DNA of 64,000 bases, from contig NZ_SMTG01000002.1 in assembly GCF_004358165.1 (NCBI RefSeq), positions 868,001 through 932,000 of the forward strand. The letters run 5' to 3'. Each line of letters begins with the position of its first letter. The stretch's first letter is position 1. This DNA is from Luteimonas terrae. Lineage in GTDB: Bacteria > Pseudomonadota > Gammaproteobacteria > Xanthomonadales > Xanthomonadaceae. The translations under genes were made by a program, and so were the position numbers. This document shows, piece by piece, positions 1 through 8,355 of the stretch. A model generated the notes under the pieces. That model was not told the origin of the DNA and did no database searches. It saw nothing but the letters and a program-made list of their open reading frames with translations.

Positions 1-477
1 GCGCAGTTCGTGGCGTTCTTCAACTGGAGCCAGCTCGGCCAGGTGATGGCGGTGCTGGGCTCGAACCTGCTGCAGACGATCGGCCTGACCGGCCCGCTGG
101 TGTTCCTGCCCTTCATCGTGATCTGCGCGATCATCAACCTGTCGCTGGGTTCGGCCTCGGCGCAGTGGGCGGTGACCGCGCCGATCTTCGTGCCGATGCT
201 GATGCTGGTCGGCTACAGCCCCGAGGTCATCCAGGCCGCGTACCGGATCGGCGATTCGGTGACCAACATCATCACGCCGATGATGAGCTACTTCGGTCTG
301 ATCATGGCCTTCGCCGCGCGCTACCAGCGCGACATCGGCGTAGGCACGCTGATCGCGATGATGCTGCCCTACTCGATCGTGTTCTTCGTCGGCTGGACGC
401 TTTTGTTTTTCGTGTGGGTGTTCGGACTGGGCCTGCCGGTCGGGCCGGGCGCGCCGACCTACTACACGCCGGGCTGA
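1..477 (+). CDS. AbgT-family transporter, C-terminal part (5' truncated by window)
   Basis: This is the last ~158 residues of an integral inner-membrane transporter; the frame is open from base 1, so the start lies outside the window. The fragment has three long hydrophobic segments and the AbgT-family C-terminal signature region ([11 protein letters not shown], then [18 protein letters not shown]). Family members move p-aminobenzoyl-glutamate or act as sulfonamide/antifolate exporters driven by the proton or sodium gradient; which substrate applies cannot be read from this piece. It is convergent with the M13 peptidase gene and ends just before a bidirectional terminator. Confidence 0.9.
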   Translation, partial: AQFVAFFNWSQLGQVMAVLGSNLLQTIGLTGPLVFLPFIVICAIINLSLGSASAQWAVTAPIFVPMLMLVGYSPEVIQAAYRIGDSVTNIITPMMSYFGLIMAFAARYQRDIGVGTLIAMMLPYSIVFFVGWTLLFFVWVFGLGLPVGPGAPTYYTPG

Positions 478-504
478 GGACCGCGCCGCGAAACGGGGAC
501 GCAG

Positions 505-533
505 AAAAAAGGCCGGGACATCCCGGCCTTTTT
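505..533. terminator. bidirectional terminator between AbgT and M13 peptidase genes
   Basis: A GGCCGGGA/TCCCGGCC stem (511-518 and 521-528) is preceded by six A and followed by five T, so it can end transcription from both sides. The flanking genes converge here. Confidence 0.85.
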
Positions 534-556
534 CGTAGCGCGATGCCGCGTCTGGA

Positions 557-2686
557 TCACCAGATCCGGACGCGATCCTCCGGCGCGATGTACAGCGCGT
601 CCTGCTCGGTCACGTCGAACGCGTCGTACCACGCGTCGACGTTGCGCAGCGGCGCGAACGCACGGATGTGACCGGGCGAGTGCGTGCCGTTGACGAGCTG
701 CTGACGCAGCGCGTCGTCGCGCCACAGGGTGCGCCAGACCTGCGCCCAGCCCATGAACAGACGCTGCTCGCCGCTGAAGCCGTCCAGCTCCGGCGCCGGC
801 TTGCCGTCGAGCGAACGACGATAGGCCTCGAGCGCGATCGTGATGCCGCCGAGGTCGCCGATGTTCTCGCCCATCGCAACCTTGCCGTTGATGTGCATGC
901 CCGGCAGCTGCGGGAACTCGTAGGCCTCGTACTGGGCGCCGAGCTTGGCGGCCTGGGCTTCGAACTTCGCCGCGTCGTCGGCAGTCCACCAGTCGCGCAG
1001 CACGCCTTCGCCATCGGACTTGCGGCCCTGGTCGTCGAAACCATGGATGATCTCGTGGCCGATCACGCCGCCGATGGCGCCGTAGTTGACCGCCGGATCG
1101 GCCTCGGGATCGAAGAACGGCGGCTGCAGGATCGCCGCCGGGAACACGATCTCGTTCTTGACCGAGTTGTAGTAGGCGTTGACGGTCTGCGGGGTCATGC
1201 CCCACTCGCCCTTGTCGACCTCCTTGCCCAGGCGCGCAAGGCGGTAATCCCATTCGAAGGCCATCGCGCGCTCGGCGTTGCCGAACACGTCGCCGGCCCT
1301 GACGTCATAGGCGGTGTAGTCGCGCCACGTGTCCGGATGGCCGATCTTCAGACCGAAGCCTTCGAGCTTCTTCCGCGCTTCGGCCTTGGTCTGCGCGCCC
1401 ATCCAGTCGAGCTGGTCCAGACGCGCGCCCATCGCCACCTTCACGTTGGCGACCAGCTCGTCCATCTTGGCCTTCGAATCGGCCGGGAAATACAGCTCGA
1501 CGTAGTCGCGGCCGATCGCCTCGCCCATCGTGCCTTCGGCGAACGCGACGCCGCGCTTCCAACGCTCCTGCTGTTCCGGCTGGCCGGACAGGAACTTGTT
1601 GCGGAATTCGAAGCGCGCATCGCTGAAATCCTTCGACAGCAGCGTCGCCGCGTTGTCGATGGTGTGGAAGGCCTGCCAGGCCTGCAGCGTGCCGACGTCG
1701 GCCTCGTCGTAGATCGCGGCGAGCTTGGGAATCGCGGTGCTCTGGCGCACGACCGCGCGCGGTGCCTGCGGCAGACCAGCAGCGGCGAAGTACGTCGCCC
1801 ACGGGAAGCCCGGCGCGGTGGTCGCGAATGCCGACAGCTCGACGGGGTTGTAGGTCTTGTCGCGGTCGCGGCTCTCGGCGCGGGTCCAGTGCGCCTCGGC
1901 GATCTTGGTCTCCAGCGCGAGGATGGCCTCGGCGTTCTGCTGCGGGTTGTCCCAGCCGCCCAGCTCGAGCATCTGCGCGATGTAGGCCTGGTAGCGCTCG
2001 CGCTGCGGCGCGAAGTTCTCGCGCAGGTACATCTCGCGATCGCCCAGGCCCAGACCGGACTGGCTCATGTACAGCGTGTAGCGGTCGGGATCGCGCTGGT
2101 CGTCGGACACGCCCAGACCGAAGAAGCTGCGGCCGAAGTCGCCCTGGCTCTTGCCCATCAGCGTGGCCAGCGCGTCCTTGTCGGTCGCGGCGCGGATCGC
2201 GTCGAGCTTGGGCGCGAGCGGCTTGGCGCCCAGCGCTTCGATCGCGGCCTCGTCCATGAAACCGGTGTAGAGCGTGGCGACCTTGGCGCGGTCCGGATTG
2301 GCGGTGTCACCGGTCTGGTAGCCTTCGACGAGCTGGCGCACGCGTGCTTCCGAAAGGTCGCGCAGCACGAGGAACGCGCCGTAGCTCGACTTGTCCGACG
2401 GGATCTGCGTGTTCTTGGCCCAGGTGCCACTGACGTAGCGGAAGAAGTCCTCGCCCGGACGCACGCTGGTGTCCATGCCGGCGGTGTCGATGCCCCATGT
2501 ACCCATGCGCTTGGCGGCGACGGTCGCCTCGGCGCCGCCGGCATTGGCCGATGCGTCGGTCTGGAACAGCGACTGCAGGCTGCAGGCCTCGTCGAGGCAG
2601 GCGTGGTCGTGATCGTGGGCGGCGGCGGACGAGGCCGCCATCGTCAGCGCGAGCGCCGTGGCTGCGGACAGCAGGGTCTTCTTCAA
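557..2686 (-). CDS. M13-family zinc metallopeptidase (neprilysin/PepO-like), secreted
   Basis: The product is an exported zinc endopeptidase of the neprilysin family, about 709 residues, the usual size. The zinc site is complete: HEIIH near residue 544, and the third ligand in ENIGDLGG near residue 607, about 60 residues later as the family requires. The substrate-binding NAYY motif lies before the HExxH. I place the start at a TTG (2684-2686) because it has GGAG about 8 bases upstream and opens directly into a clean signal peptide (KKTLL..., Ala-rich core, cut near AAA-H); the longer frame from 2791 has no such features. The predicted mature protein starts with an unusual HDHDHAC run. It probably degrades peptides in the periplasm or outside the cell; the physiological substrate is unknown. 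Confidence 0.93.
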   Translation of the reverse strand: MKKTLLSAATALALTMAASSAAAHDHDHACLDEACSLQSLFQTDASANAGGAEATVAAKRMGTWGIDTAGMDTSVRPGEDFFRYVSGTWAKNTQIPSDKSSYGAFLVLRDLSEARVRQLVEGYQTGDTANPDRAKVATLYTGFMDEAAIEALGAKPLAPKLDAIRAATDKDALATLMGKSQGDFGRSFFGLGVSDDQRDPDRYTLYMSQSGLGLGDREMYLRENFAPQRERYQAYIAQMLELGGWDNPQQNAEAILALETKIAEAHWTRAESRDRDKTYNPVELSAFATTAPGFPWATYFAAAGLPQAPRAVVRQSTAIPKLAAIYDEADVGTLQAWQAFHTIDNAATLLSKDFSDARFEFRNKFLSGQPEQQERWKRGVAFAEGTMGEAIGRDYVELYFPADSKAKMDELVANVKVAMGARLDQLDWMGAQTKAEARKKLEGFGLKIGHPDTWRDYTAYDVRAGDVFGNAERAMAFEWDYRLARLGKEVDKGEWGMTPQTVNAYYNSVKNEIVFPAAILQPPFFDPEADPAVNYGAIGGVIGHEIIHGFDDQGRKSDGEGVLRDWWTADDAAKFEAQAAKLGAQYEAYEFPQLPGMHINGKVAMGENIGDLGGITIALEAYRRSLDGKPAPELDGFSGEQRLFMGWAQVWRTLWRDDALRQQLVNGTHSPGHIRAFAPLRNVDAWYDAFDVTEQDALYIAPEDRVRIW

Positions 2687-2822
2687 GGTCGATCTCCAGA
2701 TGGCATACGGGGCCGGCCGCACGGTTGCGCGCGAAACCGGACCCCAAGGATAGCTGCTCGGGTCCACGCGTCGGCCCGGTGGCGCACCCAACCAATGGCA
2801 CGTGCGCCGGCGGCCGCGGCCT

Positions 2823-3887
2823 TCAGTCCCGCGGCAGCACGCGGACCTGCTGCATCAGCGTATGCGTGGCGCCCGGTGCAAGCGCGATGCGATCGGGGCC
2901 CGCATTGGCCGCTTCCAGACACAGGAAGCCACGCCAGGCGCCGTGGCCCATGTCGCTGCTGCGCTCGGCCGAGGCCTCGCCCGGGTTCCACACCACCAGC
3001 GAGCGGCTGCCGCCGGTCACCAGCTCGATGCGGCGGTCGAGGCCGGCATCGTCGAGCACGTAGCGGCCGGGCGCGTCGCGATAGATGTAGTCGCTGCGGC
3101 CCGGATCGCGAGCATCGTCGAGTTGCCAGTCGCCACGCTGCGGATGCTCGGCATACCCGTCGTTCTTGTCGAGGAAGCGCAGACCGTCGAGGCCCTGCAC
3201 CCGCACGCGGTGCACGTCGGAGACGCGGAAGTAGCTGTGCAGCGCCTGGGTGAACACGACCGGCGCGTCACCGGTGTTGGTGGTCACCAGGCGCTGCTCG
3301 AGCGTCGCGCCGACGTGCAGTTCCATGCGCAGCGTCAGCGGCAGACCGTCCAGCGCGGGCGGGGCCAGCGTCAGGCGCAGGCTGCCGTCGGCGTCGCGCC
3401 GGGCCGACGCCACCTGCCAGCGCACGGTGCGCGCGAAGCCGTGCGACGGCACGTCGTCGCCCTGCCCCTGCCGGCCGAAGTACGGCCAGATCACCGGCAC
3501 GCCGCCGCGGATCGCCGCTGGCGCGGGCGCCAGTGCGGGCGACAGCCACAGAACGTCCTCGTGTCCGTCCGGCGCCCAGGACAGCAGATGCCCACCATGC
3601 ACGGCGATGGCCGCACGCGCGCCCTGGGCTTCGAGCAGCAGTGCCGGCATGCCGGCGAACGTGCCCAGGCGCAGGCCCTGCACGTCGGGAATGCGATAGC
3701 CCGCCGCGTCGAAGGCGGTGCCGGCCGCGGCTTGGGTCGCAGCGAAGTCGGCAGGCGTGGTGAAGCGGGTTTCGGCGGCGTGTTCGGTCATGGTTCCGGG
3801 GGACGTGGATGCAGGCGAGTTGGTGGGCGGGCTGACACAACCGGACAGTGCCAGCAGCAGACAGGACAGCAGGAGGTTCGATCGCAT
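2823..3887 (-). CDS. D-hexose-6-phosphate mutarotase-like aldose epimerase with lipoprotein signal
   Basis: The ~290-residue core matches the YeaD-type hexose-6-phosphate mutarotase/aldose 1-epimerase fold: catalytic His in VPSHGFAR, WNPG near the end, and the catalytic Glu in FLCLEAAN. These enzymes interconvert alpha and beta anomers. Unusually, the frame continues upstream of the usual cytoplasmic start (an MTEH start at 3791) into a typical lipoprotein signal, with lipobox LSGC giving Cys17 and a Pro/Ser/Thr-rich linker. I chose the ATG at 3887 because of this signal, but neither start has a strong ribosome site. If the long form is made, the enzyme is membrane-anchored in the periplasm, where a phosphorylated sugar substrate is unlikely. 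It lies downstream of the LysR gene on the same strand. Confidence 0.8.
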   Translation of the reverse strand: MRSNLLLSCLLLALSGCVSPPTNSPASTSPGTMTEHAAETRFTTPADFAATQAAAGTAFDAAGYRIPDVQGLRLGTFAGMPALLLEAQGARAAIAVHGGHLLSWAPDGHEDVLWLSPALAPAPAAIRGGVPVIWPYFGRQGQGDDVPSHGFARTVRWQVASARRDADGSLRLTLAPPALDGLPLTLRMELHVGATLEQRLVTTNTGDAPVVFTQALHSYFRVSDVHRVRVQGLDGLRFLDKNDGYAEHPQRGDWQLDDARDPGRSDYIYRDAPGRYVLDDAGLDRRIELVTGGSRSLVVWNPGEASAERSSDMGHGAWRGFLCLEAANAGPDRIALAPGATHTLMQQVRVLPRD

Positions 3888-3949
3888 AGGGGTCGCTGAC
3901 GCGGCGGACATCGCAGGGTAGCGGCGGTGCGCGTGCCTGCCCATCCCGC

Positions 3950-4864
3950 TCAGTCGGCGGCCGCCCACGGCGCCTGCGACAGGCGCCTGGCGAGGTGATC
4001 GATCAGTGCCTGCACGCGCGCGGGGCGGCTGCGCCCCGGCGGCATGACCACGTGCACGGCGATCTCGGGCGGCTGCCAGCCCGGCAACGCGACTTCGAGT
4101 GCGCCGCGCTTGAGCTCGCGCCAGACCAGGAATTCCGGCTGCAGGGCCAGTCCCTGCCCGGCCAGCAACGCCGGGGTCAGCGCTTCCGCGTTGTTGGCGC
4201 GCAGCACCGACGGGATGCCGACCGAGTAGTCGCCATGACGCGCATGGTGGAAGCGCCAGGCCGTGCCGGAGCGCGCGTACGCGTAGGTCAGGCCGCGATG
4301 CGTGGCGAGATCGCGCGGATGCTTCGGCCGGCCTGCGCGTTCGAAGTAGGCCGGCGCGCCGACCAGCAGGATGCGCACGCCGCACAGCCGACGTGCCAGC
4401 AGGCTGGAATCGTCGAGGTTGCCGATGCGCAGCGCCAGATCGAAGCCGCCGCCGACGATGTCGACGGTCTCGTCGCCGAGGACCAGCTCGATGGTGACGT
4501 CCGGGAACCTCGCCATGAACGCGGGCAGCAGCGGGGCCAGGTGGGCGACGCCGAAGGACATCGGCGCGGCCATGCGCACGTGGCCGCGCGGACTGACCGC
4601 CTGCGCGGTGACCGCGGCCTCCACGGCCTCGCCCTCGGCCAGCAGCCGCGCCGCGCGGTCCACCGCGGCCTGGCCGGCGGCGGTCAGCGTCATGCGTCGC
4701 GACGTGCGGTGCAGCAGCGGCGTACCGATGCGCTTCTCCAGGCGCGCGATGGCCTTGGACACGGTCGGCTGGGTGATGCCCAGCGATTCGGCGGTCGCCG
4801 CGAACGAGCCCAGCTCGGCGACACGCGCGAAGATCGCCCAGGCTTCGAGGTCGGGAAGCTGCAT
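3950..4864 (-). CDS. LysR-family transcriptional regulator
   Basis: A 304-residue LysR regulator of typical length. The N-terminal winged helix-turn-helix covers about residues 5-65 (FARVAELGSFAATAESLG then TQPTVSKAIARLEKRIG), followed by the periplasmic-binding-protein-like effector domain. The start is placed at ATG 4862-4864, where the HTH begins at the family-typical distance from the N terminus. It is divergent from the pirin gene with a 101-base gap that holds a perfect palindrome, so it most likely controls the pirin gene and itself. Its ligand is not evident. Confidence 0.93.
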   Translation of the reverse strand: MQLPDLEAWAIFARVAELGSFAATAESLGITQPTVSKAIARLEKRIGTPLLHRTSRRMTLTAAGQAAVDRAARLLAEGEAVEAAVTAQAVSPRGHVRMAAPMSFGVAHLAPLLPAFMARFPDVTIELVLGDETVDIVGGGFDLALRIGNLDDSSLLARRLCGVRILLVGAPAYFERAGRPKHPRDLATHRGLTYAYARSGTAWRFHHARHGDYSVGIPSVLRANNAEALTPALLAGQGLALQPEFLVWRELKRGALEVALPGWQPPEIAVHVVMPPGRSRPARVQALIDHLARRLSQAPWAAAD

Positions 4865-4877
4865 GACATCACAGATG

Positions 4878-4897
4878 GAATGGATGGAGTTCCATTC
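4878..4897. promoter_or_regulatory. palindrome GAATGGA-N6-TCCATTC, likely LysR operator
   Basis: Two perfect 7-base arms separated by 6 bases lie between the divergent LysR and pirin genes, 14 bases upstream of the LysR start codon. The dyad size and position fit a LysR-type recognition site that autoregulates the regulator and activates its divergent neighbour; assignment to this regulator is an inference. Confidence 0.55.
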
Positions 4898-4965
4898 TTT
4901 CCGTTCCTTGTGCGCGGAGCAAGGCGTAACGTGGCGCCATTCCCGAACACCTGCTGGAGAACGAC

Positions 4966-5667
4966 ATGATCGAACGCCGCCCCTTCGACACCCTCGGCGC
5001 CGCCAACCACGGCTGGCTGGATGCACACCACCACTTCTCGTTCGCGAACTATCACGAGCCGGCGCGCATGGGCTGGGGCGCGCTGCGGGTCTGGAACGAC
5101 GACGTCATCGCGCCGCGCACCGGCTTTCCGCCGCACCCGCATTCGGACATGGAGATCATCACCTACGTCCGCGAAGGTGCGATCAGCCACAAGGACAACC
5201 TCGGCAATGCGGGCCGCACCGCCGCCGGCGACGTGCAGGTGATGAGCGCCGGCACCGGCATCCAGCACGCCGAATACAACATGGAAGGCGAGCAGAGCCG
5301 GATCTTCCAGATCTGGATCATTCCCGACGCCCGCGGCGGTGCGCCGACCTGGGGCACCAAGCCGTTCCCGAAGGATGCGCGCAGCGGTGATTTCGTCGCA
5401 TTGGCCAGCGGCATCGAGGGCGACGAGGACGCTTTGCCGATCCGCGCGAACGCCCGCGTGCTCGGCGCGACGCTGAAGGCCGGCGACAGCGCGGAGTACG
5501 CATTCGGTGACGGACGCCTGGGCTATCTGGTGCCGGCAACCGGCGCGGTGGAGATCAACGGCGTGCGCATCGACGCCCGCGACGGCGCGGCGATCCGCGA
5601 CGAGTCGACGATCCGCGTGACCGCGCTCGAAGATGCGGAGCTGGTGCTTGTCGACACCGCGCCCTGA
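4966..5667 (+). CDS. pirin-family bicupin protein
   Basis: A 233-residue pirin. The N-terminal cupin carries the metal ligands His57 and His59 (FPPHPHSDME) and His101/Glu103 (IQHAEYN), which hold Fe in this family; the C-terminal cupin is shorter and lacks these ligands. Bacterial pirins are reported as quercetin 2,3-dioxygenases or redox-responsive regulators; YhhW is a close structural type. Divergent transcription from the LysR gene resembles the arrangement in many proteobacteria, where pirin is induced under oxidative or quinone stress. Substrate is not determined here. Confidence 0.92.
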   Translation: MIERRPFDTLGAANHGWLDAHHHFSFANYHEPARMGWGALRVWNDDVIAPRTGFPPHPHSDMEIITYVREGAISHKDNLGNAGRTAAGDVQVMSAGTGIQHAEYNMEGEQSRIFQIWIIPDARGGAPTWGTKPFPKDARSGDFVALASGIEGDEDALPIRANARVLGATLKAGDSAEYAFGDGRLGYLVPATGAVEINGVRIDARDGAAIRDESTIRVTALEDAELVLVDTAP

Positions 5668-5717
5668 GCCGTTTCGACCCGGTGCGATGCAGCCATCGCA
5701 TCGCGCCGCAAACGTGC

Positions 5718-5754
5718 GCCGTCGATGTTGCGCTCGCAGCATCGCCGGCGTTTT
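5718..5754 (+). terminator. possible terminator after pirin
   Basis: A 10-base stem with one mismatch (5718-5727 with 5740-5749) is followed by GTTTTC. It lies 50 bases after the pirin stop. The T run is short, so confidence is moderate. Confidence 0.4.
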
Positions 5755-5831
5755 CGTGTGCGGGTTTTCACGGGATCCGAACGCGATTCCGTGACTCCGT
5801 GCCCCGAATGCGACATCGGGGTGCGCTGGCT

Positions 5832-5847
5832 TTGACAGCGTTGTCAA
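5832..5847. promoter_or_regulatory. palindrome TTGACA-gcgt-TGTCAA upstream of GH16 gene
   Basis: A near-perfect 16-base dyad sits 68 bases before the GH16 start codon. Its size, CG-containing centre and position fit a LacI-family operator, the regulator type that commonly controls sugar-use genes in Xanthomonadaceae. TTGACA could also serve as a -35 element, but no good -10 follows. No LacI gene lies in the window. The GACA-N4-TGTC core recurs before the TonB receptor at 14189. Confidence 0.5.
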
Positions 5848-5914
5848 TGGCGGGCAGGTTCGAGCCCGGTCCAGAACAGGGGTGGGCCGACCCGCCATCA
5901 CGCAAGGAGCCCAC

Positions 5915-7276
5915 ATGGATCGCACGACACTGCTCGCACTGCCTGCAGCCGCCTGCTTCGGCCTCGCCGCCATGACCGTTGCGCCCGTCGCGCAGGCACA
6001 GACACCGGTCTGGCAGGAGAACTTCAACGGCAACTCGATCGACGGCAACACCTGGACCTACGACGTTGGCACCGGCTGCCAGATCGGCATCTGCGGCTGG
6101 GGCAACAGCGAGCTGCAGTACTACACCTCTCGCCCGGAGAACGCACGCGTCGAGAACGGCAACCTGGTCATCGAGGCGCGACGCGAAAATTTCGAAGGCA
6201 GCCCCTTCACCTCCGCGCGCCTGAAGACCGAGGGTCGCGTGCACTTCAAATACGGCACGCTGGAAGCGCGCATCAAGACACCGGAAGTAGGCAACGGCCT
6301 GTGGCCCGCGTACTGGATGCTCGGCGCGATCGGCGTGTGGCCGGACCGCGGGGAGATCGACATCATGGAGATCGGTCACGTCGACGGCATCGCCGCGGGC
6401 ATGGCCAATCGCCGGGTCGGCGGCGCGGTGCACTGGAACTATGGCGGCGGTCACGCCAGTCATGCCGACTACACGGATTTTCCGTCCAACCTGCACGACG
6501 ACTACCGCATCTACCGCATGACCTGGGACCCGCAGTTCATCCGCGTCACCGTCGACGGCGTGCAGTACTTCGAGATGGCGATCTCCGACATCGAAGGCGC
6601 CTCGCTGCACGAATTCCACCAGCCGCACTACCTGCTGCTCAACCTCGCGGTCGGCGGCACCTACACCGGCGTGTTCGACCCGAACGCGATCAGCGCGCCG
6701 CTGCCCGGCAAGATGCTGGTCGACTGGATCCGCCTGTACCAGGACCACCCCGACAGCGAGCTGCAGGTCGGTGGCAGCAATGCGGTACCGGCCGGTCGCT
6801 TCGGCGTGTACTCCGAGCAGAGCGGCCTGGCGGGCGCGCTCGATTTCGGCAGCGATGCGGATCTGTTCGTCTGGAACAACCTCGCGCCGATCGCCGCCGC
6901 GCCGTTCGAAGGCGGTGAGGTCATGGCGTTCCGCGCCAGTGCCGGCCAGTGGTTCGGGCTGGGCATCGTCACCGACTACCGCAACATGAGCGCCTACGCG
7001 GGCGGTGCGCTGAAGTTCCACATGCGCACCACCACGCAGTCGACGTTCAAGATCGGCATCAACACCTCGTTCGGCGACAGCTGGGTCGACTTCACCGCCA
7101 GCGGGCCGAACTACGGACTGGTGCGCGACGGCAACTGGCACCAGGTGACGATTCCCTTCAGTGCCTTCTACGACCTCGATCTGCACGCGGTGAAACAGAT
7201 GTTCATGGTGGTCGCCGACCCGCCGGCGCAGGATGTCGAACTGGTCATCGACAACGTCTACTACCAGAGCCCGTGA
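5915..7276 (+). CDS. secreted glycoside hydrolase family 16 beta-glucanase with C-terminal beta-sandwich
   Basis: A 453-residue exported enzyme. It starts at ATG 5915 behind AAGGAG, with a signal peptide cut near AQA (residues 1-29). The GH16 catalytic core spans about residues 30-285 and contains GEIDIMEIG, giving nucleophile Glu147, Asp149 and acid/base Glu152. GH16 enzymes cleave beta-1,3/1,4-glucans such as laminarin or lichenan; the strict EIDIME spacing with the bulge Met favours the laminarinase type. The last ~165 residues form a second beta-rich domain that looks like a carbohydrate-binding module and has no catalytic motif that I recognise. The gene stands alone, with a LacI-like palindrome upstream. 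Confidence 0.93.
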   Translation: MDRTTLLALPAAACFGLAAMTVAPVAQAQTPVWQENFNGNSIDGNTWTYDVGTGCQIGICGWGNSELQYYTSRPENARVENGNLVIEARRENFEGSPFTSARLKTEGRVHFKYGTLEARIKTPEVGNGLWPAYWMLGAIGVWPDRGEIDIMEIGHVDGIAAGMANRRVGGAVHWNYGGGHASHADYTDFPSNLHDDYRIYRMTWDPQFIRVTVDGVQYFEMAISDIEGASLHEFHQPHYLLLNLAVGGTYTGVFDPNAISAPLPGKMLVDWIRLYQDHPDSELQVGGSNAVPAGRFGVYSEQSGLAGALDFGSDADLFVWNNLAPIAAAPFEGGEVMAFRASAGQWFGLGIVTDYRNMSAYAGGALKFHMRTTTQSTFKIGINTSFGDSWVDFTASGPNYGLVRDGNWHQVTIPFSAFYDLDLHAVKQMFMVVADPPAQDVELVIDNVYYQSP

Positions 7277-7282
7277 TCACGC

Positions 7283-7312
7283 AGGCCGGGCGTGGCACGC
7301 CGCGCCCGGCCT
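7283..7312. terminator. GC-rich hairpin between convergent GH16 and glutaminase genes
   Basis: AGGCCGGGCG (7283-7292) pairs perfectly with CGCCCGGCCT (7303-7312), loop of 10 bases, in the 35-base gap of two converging genes. There is no T run, so it may act as a Rho-assisted or mRNA-protecting structure. Confidence 0.4.
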
Positions 7313-8271
7313 CAGAACACCGACAGGCCAGTCATGCGCGTGAACCGGTGCAGGGCGTAACCGCCGAGCAGCGAGTTGCCCTTCTCGTCCAGCGCCGGTG
7401 ACCACACGCACAGGTTCAGCACGTGCGGCACCACCGCGACGATGCCGCCGCCGACGCCGCTCTTGGCCGGCAGGCCCACGTGGAACGCGAACTCGCCTGC
7501 CGCGTCGTAGGTGCCGCAGGTCATCATGACGGCGTTGATGCGCTTGGCGCGTTCGATGCTGGTCACCTGCTCGCCCGAGGACGGGCATTTCCCGCGGCAG
7601 GCCAGAAACTGCAGGCTGCGCGCGAGGTCGATGCAGTTCATCTTCAGCGCGCACTGGAAGTAGTACAGGTCCAGCACCGCCTGCACGTCGTTCCTGATGT
7701 TGCCGAAGCTGCGGATGAAGTTGGCCAGCGCCACGTTGCGGTAGCCGCTCTTGCGCTCCGATTCCCAGATGTCGTCGTCGCGTCCGATGTCCGGGTTGCC
7801 GGCACGCTCGCGCATGAATTCCAGCAGCGCGGCTTCGGGATCGTCGTAGTGCGACAGCAGCACGTCGGCGACGACGATCGCGCCGGCGTTGATGAAGGGA
7901 TTGCGCGGAATGCCGGCCTCGTGCTCGAGCTGGATCAGCGAATTGAACGGATCACCCGAGGGCTCGCGCCCGACCCGCTTCCACAGATCGTCGCCGGCCT
8001 TGTCGAGCGCGAGGGTGAGCGTGTGGACCTTGGACATGCTCTGGATCGAGAACGGCCGGTGCGCCTCGCCGGCCGTGTACACGTCGCCATCGAGCGTGAC
8101 CACCGCCATGCCGAAGGTGTCGCGCGGCACGTCGGCGAGCGCGGGAATGTAGTCGGCTACCTTGCCCTTCTGCTCGCCGAAGCGCTCGCGCACTTCGGCG
8201 TGGATCGTCGAGACGATGTCCTGCAGGTCGTGACGGCTCAGGTCGTGCGGGTTCTGCGGGGGACTGCGCAT
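7312..8271 (-). CDS. glsA: glutaminase (beta-lactamase-fold type)
   Basis: A 319-residue cytoplasmic glutaminase that hydrolyses L-glutamine to glutamate and ammonia. The serine-dependent SxxK pair is Ser78-Lys81 in FSIQSMSKV; later conserved blocks include INAGAIV, YFQCAL, and a Gly-rich KSGVGGGI. Length matches E. coli GlsA/GlsB (308-310 residues). The start is the ATG at 8269-8271, with GAGG just upstream. It follows the discoidin glycosidase gene on the same strand after an 84-base gap, so read-through is possible, but there is no functional link I can name. Confidence 0.95.
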   Translation of the reverse strand: MRSPPQNPHDLSRHDLQDIVSTIHAEVRERFGEQKGKVADYIPALADVPRDTFGMAVVTLDGDVYTAGEAHRPFSIQSMSKVHTLTLALDKAGDDLWKRVGREPSGDPFNSLIQLEHEAGIPRNPFINAGAIVVADVLLSHYDDPEAALLEFMRERAGNPDIGRDDDIWESERKSGYRNVALANFIRSFGNIRNDVQAVLDLYYFQCALKMNCIDLARSLQFLACRGKCPSSGEQVTSIERAKRINAVMMTCGTYDAAGEFAFHVGLPAKSGVGGGIVAVVPHVLNLCVWSPALDEKGNSLLGGYALHRFTRMTGLSVF

Positions 8272-8355
8272 GGCGCCTCGGCTGGAGGGCGGCGTAAGTG
8301 CCGGCTGCGCAGGATGGCGTCGCGGCCGTGACCATCCGGTCACGCCACGACGGTG

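Noticed and set aside
668..3253. An 861-codon plus-strand frame.
   Set aside because: Antisense to the M13 peptidase, which has its full zinc site on the other strand.
4908..4932. TTGTGC and TAACGT as a pirin promoter.
   Set aside because: The spacing is only 13 bases, too short for a sigma-70 promoter.
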